64,000 bases of DNA from Bryobacterales bacterium (GTDB lineage: Bacteria; Acidobacteriota; Terriglobia; Bryobacterales; Bryobacteraceae), in NCBI GenBank assembly GCA_016789905.1, contig JAEUQC010000060.1:1-64000 (forward strand). Direction: 5' to 3'. Position numbers and translations under genes: made by a program. Below, piece by piece: positions 26,037 to 34,952 of the stretch. The notes beneath the pieces are model-generated. The model did not search any database and was not told where the DNA came from. It was given only the letters and a program-made list of their open reading frames with translations. Numbering within the stretch: the stretch's first letter is position 1; every line of letters starts with the position of its first letter.

Positions 26037-27149
26037 CTATCGGATCTCCAGCGGTAACGTGACTACCGAGGCGCCGACCGCGGCCCGAACGCTGTATTTG
26101 CCCGCCGGCAAAAGTGTTGCCGGCGCCCGGTAGAGCGGAATCCTGACCCAGCCATCGGCCGCCGTTTCGAAAACGGGGACGCCGCCGGGGTCCAGCAGCG
26201 CCAACCGGCCGGCCCCGCCGCGGACGGAGGCCTCCAGGCAAGGCTTGTACGTACCCGGCAAATCGGCGCCAAAACAGGCCACAAAGTAGCACGGAAGCGC
26301 ACAATTTCGCGCACTTTTGACGCTAAAATCGACCACATTCGCCTCCAAACCGAGTTCGAGGCGAGGGTAAGCCGGGGTGAACCGCGCGCCAGCGATGACC
26401 GCTTCCAGCAGCGTGTAGCCCGCACCGAACCCGCCCGAGGAGCCGGCGATGACGTTCGTTTGAAAGTAGCTGGGGCCAATCCCGCGGGCGAACCGGCCGG
26501 AATCGCGGCCGAGACCCTGCACGGGGCCCTGCCAGCTTAATTCGCCGGAAAACGTGCCGGCCAAGGTGACCGCCAAGGGCGCCATTCCGGTTACCGCCCA
26601 TTCGCCGCGCCGCTGGCCGGAGGGGTCCAGCAGCAGCGTTTCGGCGCCGCTGGCGTTGCGCGAGTAGAGAGCGCCGTCCTCTGCCGTCCGGAGGCGTGAG
26701 AGGTTGGACGGCGTGCCTTCCAGGACGGCCCATTCGACGCCATTCACCACCTCGCGGCGCAGCACGTGCCAGACCGAGTGCTGGCCGGTGGAAACGCGGT
26801 CGTTCCGCCGGAAATGCCATTCGTTGCCGGCGGTAAGCGGCCACCAGGGGAGGGCGTCGCAGCGCACGGCGGCGTTGACACTGGCGAGTGTCCGCCCCTC
26901 GGCATCGCGAAGCGAGAACGACATTCCATCGGCGACCCAGGCGCCGGTGGCCGCCGAACCGGTGGCGGGCTCGGCACCGGTCATGGGCGTATCGCCGGCG
27001 TAAACGGTGACCGGCGCCACGCCATCGCTATTCCAGAAAACCGTGGCCGCGCCGCCACTGGATTGGCAAGAGGTGATTACGGCGGGTTCCAAACGGATGG
27101 CCGGCGCCGCGGCCAAGGCACCAGCGGCCCAGAGCAGCAACCATCGCAT
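26037..27149 (-). CDS. Exported protein of unknown function
   Basis: 370 aa with a signal peptide (MRWLLLWAAGALAAAPA) and a strong ribosome site (GGAGGAGG, 5 bases before the ATG). Residues about 20-95 look like an Ig-like beta domain of the kind common in Solibacter secreted proteins (VFWNSDGVAPVTVYAGD). The middle has a pattern typical of secreted lipoprotein-like barrels (PLTAGNEWHFRRND...VEWAVLEG). Three Cys pairs cluster at NCALPCYFVACFGADLPG near residue 285. Third gene of the tlpA-glcD operon, 15 bases after glcD. No function can be assigned. Confidence 0.7.
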   Translation of the reverse strand: MRWLLLWAAGALAAAPAIRLEPAVITSCQSSGGAATVFWNSDGVAPVTVYAGDTPMTGAEPATGSAATGAWVADGMSFSLRDAEGRTLASVNAAVRCDALPWWPLTAGNEWHFRRNDRVSTGQHSVWHVLRREVVNGVEWAVLEGTPSNLSRLRTAEDGALYSRNASGAETLLLDPSGQRRGEWAVTGMAPLAVTLAGTFSGELSWQGPVQGLGRDSGRFARGIGPSYFQTNVIAGSSGGFGAGYTLLEAVIAGARFTPAYPRLELGLEANVVDFSVKSARNCALPCYFVACFGADLPGTYKPCLEASVRGGAGRLALLDPGGVPVFETAADGWVRIPLYRAPATLLPAGKYSVRAAVGASVVTLPLEIR

Positions 27150-27164
27150 TCGCGGCCTCCTCCT

Positions 27165-28604
27165 CTACAGCATGTTGGATTCGGTAAGCGGTTTCTGGTG
27201 AATCTCCATGCAGCCACGGCCCAGCGGCAAAACCTTGCCCGGATTCAGCAGACACCCAGGATCGAAGAGGTTCTTAAAGGCACCGATCATGTCGAGCGAT
27301 TCAGGAGAGAACTGCTTTTCCATCAGCTCCATTTTCTCCATGCCCACGCCGTGTTCGCCGGTAATGGAGCCGCCGACGGAGATGCAGAAGGCCAGGATAT
27401 CCTCGCCGGCGTGTTGCGCCTTTTCCAGTTCGCCGGGCTTACGCGCGTCGAAGAGGATGATGGGGTGCATGTTGCCGTCGCCGGCATGAAAGATGTTGCT
27501 GATGGTCAAGCCGTACTTTTCGCCTACCTGACCGATATAGCGCAAAGTCTCGGCAATGCGGGTCCTGGGAACCACACCGTCCTGCACGTAGTAGAACGGG
27601 CTTAACCGGCCAACGGCGCCAAAGGCGTTCTTGCGGCCTTTCCAAAGCAGGTCACGTTCGGCGGCGTCCTTGGCGATGCGGAATTCGCGCGCCCCGCACG
27701 CAAAACAGGCCTCACGGACCTGCTCCACCTGCTCTTCGACGGCCTCCTTCAGCCCTTCGAGTTCGATGAGCAGGACGGCAGCGGCATCCAACGGGTAACC
27801 GGCGTGGGTGGCTTCCTCCACCATACGCAGCATGACACCATCGAGCATTTCCACCGCCACCGGTGTAATGGCGCGGGCGGTGATTTCAGCAACGGTATTG
27901 CCGCACTCGTCGGCGGAATTAAAAATGGCGAGGGTGGTTTTGACCAGTTCCGGCTGGCGCATAAGGCGCAAGACCACTTTCGTGACCAGGGCCATGGTGC
28001 CCTCCGAACCGGTTAACAGACCGAGCAGGTCGTAGCCGGCGGAGTCCTGCGCTTTGCCGCCGATCTGGACGACGCTGCCATCGGGCAACACCACTTCCAG
28101 ACCGAGGATGTGATTGGTGGTGACGCCATAGGCGAGGGTATGCGGGCCGCCTGCGTTTTCGGCGACATTGCCGCCGACGGTGCAGGCTCGCTGGCTGGAA
28201 GGGTCAGGAGCGTAGAAATACTTCTGGCCCTGGACGGCAAGGGTCACATCGAGATTTACAACGCCCGGTTCCACGACGATCCGTTCATTTTCCAGGTCAA
28301 TTTCGACGATCTTGTTCATTTTGGCGAACGAGATCATGATGCCGCCGGTGCGGGGGATGACACCGCCGCTGAGGCCGGTGCCGGCGCCGCGGCCGACAAA
28401 GGTGATGCCGCGTTCCCGGGCGAGGTTGACGATTTTCACCACATGATCTGTGGTGCGGGGGAAGACGACAACATCGGGCCGGTGTTTGTCGACGCCGCCG
28501 TCGTATTCGTAGAGGGCAAGGTCGATATCGCCGTCAAGAACGTTTGTGTCCCCGGCAATGGCGCGCAGCCAGCGTTTTGTATCGGCGTCCACGCGGTTAC
28601 TCAC
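27165..28604 (-). CDS. glcD: FAD-linked glycolate/D-lactate oxidase subunit GlcD-like
   Basis: 479 aa. FAD-binding PCMH fold with GRGAGTGLSGGVIPRTGG (about residues 72-89), TVGGNVAENAGGPH, and the C-terminal domain with NIFHAGDGNMHP and ITGEHGVGMEKM, where the His residues shape the active site. Oxidises glycolate or a D-2-hydroxy acid. The other glycolate oxidase subunits (glcE, glcF) are not next to it, so it may be a single-subunit D-lactate-type dehydrogenase. Its ATG overlaps the stop of the upstream TlpA gene by 4 bases. Confidence 0.93.
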   Translation of the reverse strand: MSNRVDADTKRWLRAIAGDTNVLDGDIDLALYEYDGGVDKHRPDVVVFPRTTDHVVKIVNLARERGITFVGRGAGTGLSGGVIPRTGGIMISFAKMNKIVEIDLENERIVVEPGVVNLDVTLAVQGQKYFYAPDPSSQRACTVGGNVAENAGGPHTLAYGVTTNHILGLEVVLPDGSVVQIGGKAQDSAGYDLLGLLTGSEGTMALVTKVVLRLMRQPELVKTTLAIFNSADECGNTVAEITARAITPVAVEMLDGVMLRMVEEATHAGYPLDAAAVLLIELEGLKEAVEEQVEQVREACFACGAREFRIAKDAAERDLLWKGRKNAFGAVGRLSPFYYVQDGVVPRTRIAETLRYIGQVGEKYGLTISNIFHAGDGNMHPIILFDARKPGELEKAQHAGEDILAFCISVGGSITGEHGVGMEKMELMEKQFSPESLDMIGAFKNLFDPGCLLNPGKVLPLGRGCMEIHQKPLTESNML

Positions 28605-29125
28605 TTGGCGTAGCCTCGCAGACGGGCGACGATGGCAGGGGACATCCAGTCCTGATCGGCGATGAACTTTTCCAGAACCTTTCCGTCGGTGTTGATGACG
28701 TAAGTCTCCGGGTATTTGAACGTGCCGTATTCGGAACTGATGTCGGCTTTGGGGTCGCGCGAGGTTTCAAAATTGAGCTTCACCTTCTTCAGGAACCTCT
28801 GGTAGGCGGCCTGGTCCTTGTCGACACTGACGCCGAGGACGACCACGCCGTTGCCTTTCAGTTCGGCGGCCATGGCGTTGAGCGAAGGCAGTTCCGAGAT
28901 GCAAGGCGGGCACCAGGTGGCCCAGAAGTTGAGCACCAGCACTTTTCCGCCGAAGTTATCCAAAGAGATTTTCCGGCCGGTATCGGTAGTGACTTCAAAG
29001 CCGGGCGCCGAATCGCCGGCCACTACGAGACGATCCCGCAGCGTACTCGCCACCACACCCACCAGCGCGAGGGTCAGCACCAGAATGCCGGCCCGCAGAG
29101 CTTTATCCACACCGAATGTCTTCAT
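28601..29125 (-). CDS. TlpA/ResA-type membrane-anchored thioredoxin
   Basis: 174 aa with an N-terminal membrane anchor (residues 9-27) and a thioredoxin fold facing the periplasm. The redox motif is FWATWCPPC (about residue 70). Conserved cis-Pro region is KYPETYVI. Such proteins reduce disulfides, often for cytochrome c maturation. Translationally coupled (ATGA) to glcD, an unusual partner. Confidence 0.93.
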   Translation of the reverse strand: MKTFGVDKALRAGILVLTLALVGVVASTLRDRLVVAGDSAPGFEVTTDTGRKISLDNFGGKVLVLNFWATWCPPCISELPSLNAMAAELKGNGVVVLGVSVDKDQAAYQRFLKKVKLNFETSRDPKADISSEYGTFKYPETYVINTDGKVLEKFIADQDWMSPAIVARLRGYAK

Positions 29126-29196
29126 CGCCGTCCTCTATAATTTTAGTGTATCGTCTCCCCGCGCCACCGAATCCAAGGGAGTGGCGAATTCAATTC

Positions 29197-29607
29197 ATGT
29201 TCATCTCCCGTCGCGCCGAATTTTCCGCGTCCCTCATCTGCCGAAATCCTCGCTTCTCCGATGCCGAAAACGAGCGGCAATATGGAGCGTCCGCCAATCC
29301 GAATGGGCATGGGCATAACTATTTGCTGGAAGTGACTTTGGATGGGGAGCCGGATCCAGTGACGGGCATGATCTTCGACCTGAAAGAGCTGAAGGACATT
29401 ATGAACCGCGAGGTGATCGACCCGATGGATCACCGGCACTTGAACTTTGAGATTCCGCCGTTTCACGAGGTGGTTCCGACGACAGAGAACCTGGCGATAG
29501 AGATATGGCGCCGGCTGGAACCGCAGTTTCAGGCGACGCCGGCCCGCTTGCACGCGGTGCGTCTGTACGAAACCGACGATGTGTTCGTCGACTATTTCGG
29601 GAAGTAG
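29197..29607 (+). CDS. PTPS/QueD family protein 1, lacks Cys and one zinc His
   Basis: 136 aa from ATG at 29197. T-fold family of 6-pyruvoyl-tetrahydropterin synthase and 6-carboxy-tetrahydropterin synthase. Motif check against the family: the first zinc His (F-S-A-S-H) is Leu13; the catalytic Cys (G-x-C-x-N-P) is Ser32; His38 and His40 of GHGHNY are kept; the catalytic Asp-His pair is kept as Asp78-His79 (MDHRHL); the substrate-anchoring Glu is kept in LYETD. On its own it should be inactive as a standard enzyme. It is followed after 10 bases by a paralog with the opposite set of losses, and then by folE, so a shared job is likely. Paralog identity is low, so this is not a recent duplication. 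Confidence 0.88.
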   Translation: MFISRRAEFSASLICRNPRFSDAENERQYGASANPNGHGHNYLLEVTLDGEPDPVTGMIFDLKELKDIMNREVIDPMDHRHLNFEIPPFHEVVPTTENLAIEIWRRLEPQFQATPARLHAVRLYETDDVFVDYFGK

Positions 29608-29617
29608 CCGACAGCCG

Positions 29618-30049
29618 ATGCCACACGTGCGACTGACCCGCCACTTTCACTTCAGCGCGTCCCACCGACTGCACGCGCCCGCGCTATCGGCGGAGGAGAA
29701 CCGGCGGGTGTTCGGCAAGTGCAACAATCCGCACGGCCACGGGCATAACTACGTGCTTGGCGTTACGGTGGAGGGGGAAGTGAACCTGGTGACGGGGCAG
29801 GTGGTGCATCCGGGAGAGTTGGAAGCTGTTGTACGCGCGGCGGTGCTTGACGACTATAGTTACAAGTATCTGGACCAGGATCTGGCCGATTTCGCCACAA
29901 TGACGGCGACCGCGGAAAACATGGCCTCCAATGTCCGTGACCGGCTTCTGGCCGCTTGGCCGGCCGGCTTCCCCGCCCTGGCGCAAGTTCGAATTCAGGA
30001 AACTAAAAGGAACGTTATCGACCTTCCGGTCATCGAAGAAACGGTATGA
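29618..30049 (+). CDS. PTPS/QueD family protein 2, keeps zinc site and Cys, lacks Asp-His
   Basis: 143 aa from ATG at 29618. Zinc ligands His16, His41 and His43 and the catalytic Cys35 ([11 protein letters not shown]) are all present. Aligning without gaps to the neighbour from the VTG motif onward, the catalytic Asp-His pair is replaced by Ser81-Tyr82 (DDYSYKYLD). The anchoring Glu is present (IQETKRN). In the known enzyme, Cys comes from one subunit and Asp-His from the next, so this protein and its neighbour could jointly build complete sites. Coupled to folE by an ATGA overlap. Confidence 0.9.
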   Translation: MPHVRLTRHFHFSASHRLHAPALSAEENRRVFGKCNNPHGHGHNYVLGVTVEGEVNLVTGQVVHPGELEAVVRAAVLDDYSYKYLDQDLADFATMTATAENMASNVRDRLLAAWPAGFPALAQVRIQETKRNVIDLPVIEETV

Positions 30050-30642
30050 GAAGAAAAGGTGTAGTGGAAACGATGCCGTTGCCGAAGGGGAGCGGAATAG
30101 CGGGGAGCGTGCGGGAGATCCTGGCCGGGATTGGGGAAGATCCCGATCGGGAGGGGCTGGAGCGTACGCCGGAGCGGGTGGAGAAAGCACTCAAGTTTCT
30201 TACCGGCGGCTACACAGCGAACGTTGCCCAGTTGGTGAACGGGGCGCTGTTTTCGGTGGACTACGACGAGATGGTGATTGTGAAAGACATTGAGTTTTTC
30301 AGCATGTGCGAACACCATATGCTGCCGTTTTACGGCAAGGCGCATGTGGCGTATATTCCGAATGGGAAAGTGATCGGGCTATCGAAGATTCCGCGGATTG
30401 TGGATGTGTTCGCGCGCCGCCTGCAGGTGCAGGAACGGATGACGCAGGAGATAGCCGGGACGCTGATGGACATTTTGAAACCCAAGGGTGTGGCGGTGGC
30501 CTGCGAGGCGCAGCATTTCTGCATGATGATGCGCGGCGTGGAAAAGCAGCATTCGGCGACGGTGACAAGCGCGATGCTCGGCGAGTTCCGGGATCGTAAG
30601 GAAACGCGCGACGAGTTTCTGTCGCTGATCCGGGGCCGCTAA
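30046..30642 (+). CDS. folE: GTP cyclohydrolase I
   Basis: 198 aa. Converts GTP to 7,8-dihydroneopterin triphosphate, the substrate of PTPS/QueD enzymes and the first step to folate, biopterin and queuosine. Zinc ligands are in [10 protein letters not shown] (Cys and His, about residues 86-89) and in [13 protein letters not shown] (Cys about 157). Starts inside the stop of the second PTPS gene (ATGA). Its 3' end overlaps the convergent methyltransferase gene by 4 bases. Confidence 0.96.
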   Translation: MRRKGVVETMPLPKGSGIAGSVREILAGIGEDPDREGLERTPERVEKALKFLTGGYTANVAQLVNGALFSVDYDEMVIVKDIEFFSMCEHHMLPFYGKAHVAYIPNGKVIGLSKIPRIVDVFARRLQVQERMTQEIAGTLMDILKPKGVAVACEAQHFCMMMRGVEKQHSATVTSAMLGEFRDRKETRDEFLSLIRGR

Positions 30643-31394
30643 CGGGACAAGCCAGCAGGGGCGGGTGTTTTTTGGGCGACGATGGCGCGGAGGCCCGGGT
30701 ACAGGCGAAAACGCCCATAGCCGGATTGTACGCGCGTCTGAAAGCCGAGAGACGCCAACTCCGCCTGCACGTCTTCCGCGTGGAAGAGACGCAAGCGGTG
30801 GAGTTCGTCGCTGCGGCGGTAAAGACCGGCGGAGTTGCGCCGGAAACAGACGATCTTGCGCGTCAGCCAACGGCTGTAGGCGTTGCCATCCACCTCGACG
30901 CGCAACGCCCAATCCGGCCCTTCCTCCCAGTACTGTTCCGGCGCGAAGGGTGGGACGCGGCCGGGTTCTGCCACATCGAACACGAAGAGGCCGCCCGGCC
31001 GCAAGGCTTTGTGGACGCGACGGAACAGGCGCGTTAACGACGCCCGTGATTGCTTGGGAGCGAACTGATAGTTGACGATCTCGCCAATGGCGGTGACCGC
31101 GTCGCAGGGGGGGATTTCCACGCCGTAGAGCGAACCGGTGAGGAACCGCGCTTGCGGGGCGTTTTTCTTTGCCATGCGGATCATGGCCGGGGACTGATCG
31201 ACGCCCAGGACGCTGTACCCGGCGCTGGTGAGCGCCGAGGAGAACCTGCCGCTGCCGCAGCCGAGGTCCACGACCAATCCGCGCGGCACACCGTGGCGGC
31301 GGAGCAGCGCAAGCACTCCGGGCGTGGCGCCGGCGGTGAAATTGGAGAACCCGGCGTCGTTGATGTAGGCGAGATCCTCGCGGTAGCTGCTCAC
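30639..31394 (-). CDS. Class I SAM-dependent methyltransferase
   Basis: 251 aa, GTG start at 31394. SAM-binding motif I is [15 protein letters not shown] (about residues 41-55), followed by [14 protein letters not shown] and the acidic motif [12 protein letters not shown]-terminal half is beta-rich with [13 protein letters not shown], resembling small-molecule methyltransferases. Target unknown. Convergent with folE. Confidence 0.85.
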   Translation of the reverse strand: MSSYREDLAYINDAGFSNFTAGATPGVLALLRRHGVPRGLVVDLGCGSGRFSSALTSAGYSVLGVDQSPAMIRMAKKNAPQARFLTGSLYGVEIPPCDAVTAIGEIVNYQFAPKQSRASLTRLFRRVHKALRPGGLFVFDVAEPGRVPPFAPEQYWEEGPDWALRVEVDGNAYSRWLTRKIVCFRRNSAGLYRRSDELHRLRLFHAEDVQAELASLGFQTRVQSGYGRFRLYPGLRAIVAQKTPAPAGLSR

Positions 31395-31433
31395 TCACTC
31401 AGGCTACCGCGAGGGATTGACGTTGCGTTGGCG

Positions 31434-33226
31434 TTATTGGCAACCGGCGGGAACGTTGGTGGTAGCGGTGACGGTCCAGCGGCCGCCGTTCGTGCATCTG
31501 CCAGAGGCGCCGGAGCCGACGCCAAACTCGGCGAACGCCTTGTAAAGAAGGCAGCCCTCCGAGGCCGGCCCGCCGGTGGCGCCACCGGCCGCCTGCACAA
31601 TACCATCGCGCATTTGTTCATATTTCGGCGCCGAAGGAGTGTAGTTCATGCCGTTCACGAAGTGATTCCACAACGCGTCAATGGGCTTACCGGCGGCGGC
31701 GAACTTTTCCTTGGCGCGCCAAAGGATGGCTGCGAATAGTTCGCCGTTGGCATGGACGGAATTGCCCGACAGGTTGTTGTATCGAAGCGGATAGTTCGTG
31801 TAGCGATAGCGGCGAATGCCGTTCGGGCTGTTGTAGGAGTACTCGCCCACGACATCGTCGTTGTTCATCAGGATAGCCAGTACGTCGCTTGCCCCTTCGC
31901 CAATGGCGCCGGACATGCAGCCGGACATGGAACCGATCATGCGCCAGGTGAGCCCGTGCCCGTACTCATGGAACACAATATCGCTATCGACATCGCCGTC
32001 GCGGTTCGGACTGGTGCGCGTCCAGAGATACATCTGCATTCGCGGGCGGGAGCCATCGGCGGGAGTGGAGAAGTTGGCGTTGTTTGTGCCGCCGCCGTCC
32101 TGCGCCTCTGCCAAAACCGAGTCGTTGCCGACGCCGCCACGGCCGAGATTGTTTTCCTGGAAATTTCCCGCGGCTTCGTTGAAGCCGTGGCCGTAGAGCT
32201 TGTCGTGGATGAGGTTCACCGAATAGAACAGGTTCTGGATGGCCACCTGCTGGTTCGGGGCAGCGGTGGGAGCGATGGCCAGGTTGGCGGCGGCGGTGAA
32301 TTCTCCGTTGGAAATGATGGTGCCGGAAGCGTCGGGCGCGTTGTTGGCGTCCCGGTCCAAATAAGCATCGGCGTTGTTGCCGGAGAGGCGGAACTGCGCC
32401 TGCACGCCGGCCGTGCGTCCGTTGGAAGAGATCCAGCCATTGGGTGAGGCGGCGCCACCAATGGCCGGCCCGGCGATCACGGTTTCCGGCGTGCCCACGG
32501 TGGCGCCGCCGATTACGGTGAGGGGATGCTCCGGGAAAACGCGATAGTTCTCATTCGCCGTCCGCAACTCCTCACTCAACACACGCCGGCCGTTGCCGAT
32601 GAGGGTGTGCCACAACTGGTTGCCGCGCCCCGTCCAGGTCTCCACCAGCCAGGCTTCTTCCAACCCGCCGTTGCCGAGCGGCGCCAGGACGCGGGTGGCC
32701 GCCGGGTCCTGGAAGAAATAGGCGTCTCCGGTGGAAAACCGCGCCACGCCATTCGTATCGGAAACCAACCGGAAACTGAAAGGTTCGCCGGGTAGCGGCG
32801 GGAGGTGGCGGCGGCAATCGCTTCGTCGGCCGTGACATTGGAGCGCACGGCGGCGCCCCTGGGTTCCACCATGGAATCGATGAGATGGACGAGTTCGCCA
32901 TTTCCATTCACCGCGGCCTTTACGTAAGCGCCGTAAACGGGGCGCCCGGCAACAACCTGTTCGAGCCGCAGGTGAGTGAGCCCGGTGTCGGCGGCCCGCG
33001 CCGCACTGCGCGTGACGAGCGTCGCCAAGGCGGTTGCCGACCGGCCCTGCGACCGCAGGAATCCTTCCGCCGCGCCACGCGCGGAGGCGGCCCGGCCTGT
33101 CAGCACGGCGCCTTTGTTCGTGCCGTAAATGCGGGCGGTCTCGCCCGACAGATCGGCGATCTGATCTTGCGCCATGAGAGGCGCGCACAATCCCAGTCCC
33201 AACCCGACAACCCAAAGTTTGTTCAT
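31434..33226 (-). pseudogene. M36 (fungalysin-type) secreted metallopeptidase, frameshifted
   Basis: The gene starts at ATG 33226 (AAGGA eight bases upstream) with signal peptide MNKLWVVGLGLGLCAPLMA and an FTP-type propeptide (about residues 25-145). At a GGG run on the plus strand (32790-32792) the reading frame must move: upstream it reads ...TSRRYP, downstream ...GEPFSFRLVSD in another frame, and adding one C to the run joins them cleanly. Beyond the break the peptidase domain is complete, with zinc motif HEYGH, the third ligand in GEGASD and the typical SVHANGELFAAILWR. So either a single-base deletion has broken an otherwise perfect gene or the run was misread. About 598 codons if repaired. 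Confidence 0.85.
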
Positions 33227-33301
33227 ATAACGGTCCTTCTTCAACGGGATTACGGCAAGAGTAGCGGAACCGGCAAAGACATACAATACCCAAAGACACC
33301 G

Positions 33302-34108
33302 ATGCGCCCATTAAGATTTTTCCTTACAATTGTGCCGGCCGCCTTGATTTTCGCGGCGAATCCGGAGGCCGAAGTTCTGCTATTCCCGGAGTTGAACGCG
33401 GGCGCGGCGGCGGAGTCCGTACGTCTGGCGCCACCGCGCAGTGAACGGGTTGTGTCTGGCGTACACCGGCCATCCATTACGCCGTATTTGCCCGCGCAGC
33501 CGACCGGAACGGCGGTGATCATCGCACCCGGCGGCGGCCATCGGGAATTGTGGACAGACCATGAAGGGCATAACGTGGCCCGGTGGCTGAGCGACCATGG
33601 CGTGGCCGCGTTCGTGCTGAAGTATCGGCTGGCGCGGGAAAAAGAGTCGAAGTACACGATAGAGGGGGACGCGTTGAACGACATATTGAAGGCGGTGGAG
33701 ACGGTCCGCGGCCGCGCGGCGGCGTGGAAAGTCGACCCGGGGAGAGTGGGCGTGATGGGTTTTTCGGCGGGCGGGGAGTTGGCCGCGCTGGCGGGTGTGA
33801 ACGCCATCAAACCGGCCTTTCAGGCATTGGTCTACCCAGCGATTCCGAAGGAGATGAAGCTGACGAAAGATACGTCGCCGGCGTTTCTGGTGTGCGGAGA
33901 GAACGACAGACAGAATATTTCGCAGGGTCTGCCGGAGTTGTACCTGGCGTTGAAGACGGCCGGGGTGCCGGCGGAACTCCATGTTTATAGCGATGTGGGC
34001 CATGGGTTCGGGTTGCGCGCGGATATGAAAGGTCCGGTGAAAGAGTGGCTGATCCGGTTTCATGAGTGGCTGGGGGCGCGGGGACTGCTGGCGAGCGAGG
34101 CGAGGTGA
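33302..34108 (+). CDS. Exported alpha/beta hydrolase, carbohydrate-esterase-like
   Basis: 268 aa from ATG at 33302. Signal peptide (FFLTIVPAALIFAANPEA). Typical esterase layout: oxyanion segment VIIAPGGGHRELWTDHEG (about residues 65-82), nucleophile GFSAGGELAAL (Ser about 160), Asp in CGENDRQ and His in DVGHGFGLR. This subgroup includes acetyl-xylan-esterase-like enzymes of Acidobacteria. TACAAT lies 13 bases before the ATG. Divergent from the broken M36 peptidase. Confidence 0.88.
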   Translation: MRPLRFFLTIVPAALIFAANPEAEVLLFPELNAGAAAESVRLAPPRSERVVSGVHRPSITPYLPAQPTGTAVIIAPGGGHRELWTDHEGHNVARWLSDHGVAAFVLKYRLAREKESKYTIEGDALNDILKAVETVRGRAAAWKVDPGRVGVMGFSAGGELAALAGVNAIKPAFQALVYPAIPKEMKLTKDTSPAFLVCGENDRQNISQGLPELYLALKTAGVPAELHVYSDVGHGFGLRADMKGPVKEWLIRFHEWLGARGLLASEAR

Positions 34109-34121
34109 GGCGGACACCGTA

Positions 34122-34151
34122 TTGAACCCGCGCCAAATTGGCCGCTACAAT
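34122..34151 (+). promoter_or_regulatory. Promoter that may give a leaderless transcript
   Basis: TTGAAC (34122-34127) and TACAAT (34146-34151), spacer 18. The ATG of the next gene follows 9 bases later and no ribosome site fits, so the predicted start of transcription is at or just before the start codon. Confidence 0.4.
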
Positions 34152-34160
34152 AGCGGATGC

Positions 34161-34535
34161 ATGAGCGAATATTACCGCGCGTTTGAAGCCGGGCCGGATC
34201 CCTTCGGCGCCACCTGGAAAGTGGAGTTCCGCTGGTCGCAGAACGCGATCTCCATCCGCCACGCCGACACCGTGGATGTGAAGTTTGAAATCACCTCCGG
34301 TGACCTGCACGAAGAAAAGGTCATCGCTCTGCCGCACAAGGATCTACTGCGGGCGAGCCACGAAACCGGGCAACCCGTGACCGACCCGTGGGTGAACCGC
34401 ATTGCCGCGGCACATCTGAGAAAGATGATTGAATCGGGCGACGATGTGGAGAAGACGCTGGTGACCTTGGATTACGCGACGTTGCTCGGTTACGCCGAAT
34501 CCCTGGTTCCGGCGGCCCGGGAAAGCGGTCATTAA
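34161..34535 (+). CDS. Conserved-looking cytoplasmic protein, unknown
   Basis: 124 aa from ATG at 34161. N-terminal half is beta-rich (TWKVEFRWSQNAISIRH...VDVKFEITSGDLHEEKVIALP), C-terminal half helical (HLRKMIESGDDVEKTLVTLDYATLLGYAESLV). No signal, membrane segment or recognised motif. Starts right behind a TTGAAC/TACAAT promoter with no ribosome site. Confidence 0.65.
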   Translation: MSEYYRAFEAGPDPFGATWKVEFRWSQNAISIRHADTVDVKFEITSGDLHEEKVIALPHKDLLRASHETGQPVTDPWVNRIAAAHLRKMIESGDDVEKTLVTLDYATLLGYAESLVPAARESGH

Positions 34536-34549
34536 ACATTTACGGGAAC

Positions 34550-34577
34550 TTGCAATCGGTTCCAGCATTTGTACAAT
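34550..34577 (+). promoter_or_regulatory. Promoter of the LysW-like operon
   Basis: TTGCAA (34550-34555) and TACAAT (34572-34577), spacer 16, followed by a leader of about 100 bases before the first gene at 34686. First promoter-like site in front of the five-gene run to 36763. Confidence 0.45.
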
Positions 34578-34685
34578 GGCTGTGGACTGGAACGCGCGCC
34601 CGCGAAGCGCGGAAAGAGATAAACATTTTTCGTGACCCAATACCGCGCCGATGATGCGCGGAGGAAGGAAACACAGGATTTATAT

Positions 34686-34952
34686 ATGGTCAAATGCCCC
34701 TTGTGTGACGCCGCCCTCGATTTCGATGAAGATGAACTGGACGAGGGCGATGAGCTAACGTGCGAGGAGTGCGGAGAGATGATCCGCGTCTCCAGCAAAG
34801 ACCCCCTCGAACTGGAAGGCGTCGACGATGACGACGACGAAGACGAGGATGACGACGACGAAGACGAGGATGATGACGACTACGAGGAAGGCGAAGACGG
34901 CGACGACGACTTTGAAGAGGAAGAAGACGACGACGATGAGGACTGGCGGTAG
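34686..34952 (+). CDS. LysW-like zinc-ribbon protein with hyperacidic tail
   Basis: 88 aa from ATG at 34686 (AGGA seven bases upstream). Residues 1-45 are a zinc ribbon with CPLC and CEEC pairs and the segment VSSKDPLELE, which closely matches the amino-group carrier protein LysW/ArgW. In LysW a short acidic stretch leads to the C-terminal EDWGE, whose last Glu carries the amino acid. Here residues 46-85 are an expansion of almost pure Asp/Glu (one Tyr, one Phe, a few Gly), and the end is EDWR, so the carrier Glu is gone. No lysX, lysZ or argX-type gene is near. The acidic part is encoded by a 21-base tandem repeat. A role as charged scaffold or metal-binding protein is a guess. Confidence 0.75.
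   Translation: MVKCPLCDAALDFDEDELDEGDELTCEECGEMIRVSSKDPLELEGVDDDDDEDEDDDDEDEDDDDYEEGEDGDDDFEEEEDDDDEDWR
34830..34871 (+). repeat. Two perfect 21-base tandem repeats in the acidic tail
   Basis: Bases 34830-34850 and 34851-34871 are identical, each encoding DDDEDED. Further GAC/GAT/GAA/GAG codons continue on both sides. Copy number may vary between strains by slippage without breaking the frame. Confidence 0.8.
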
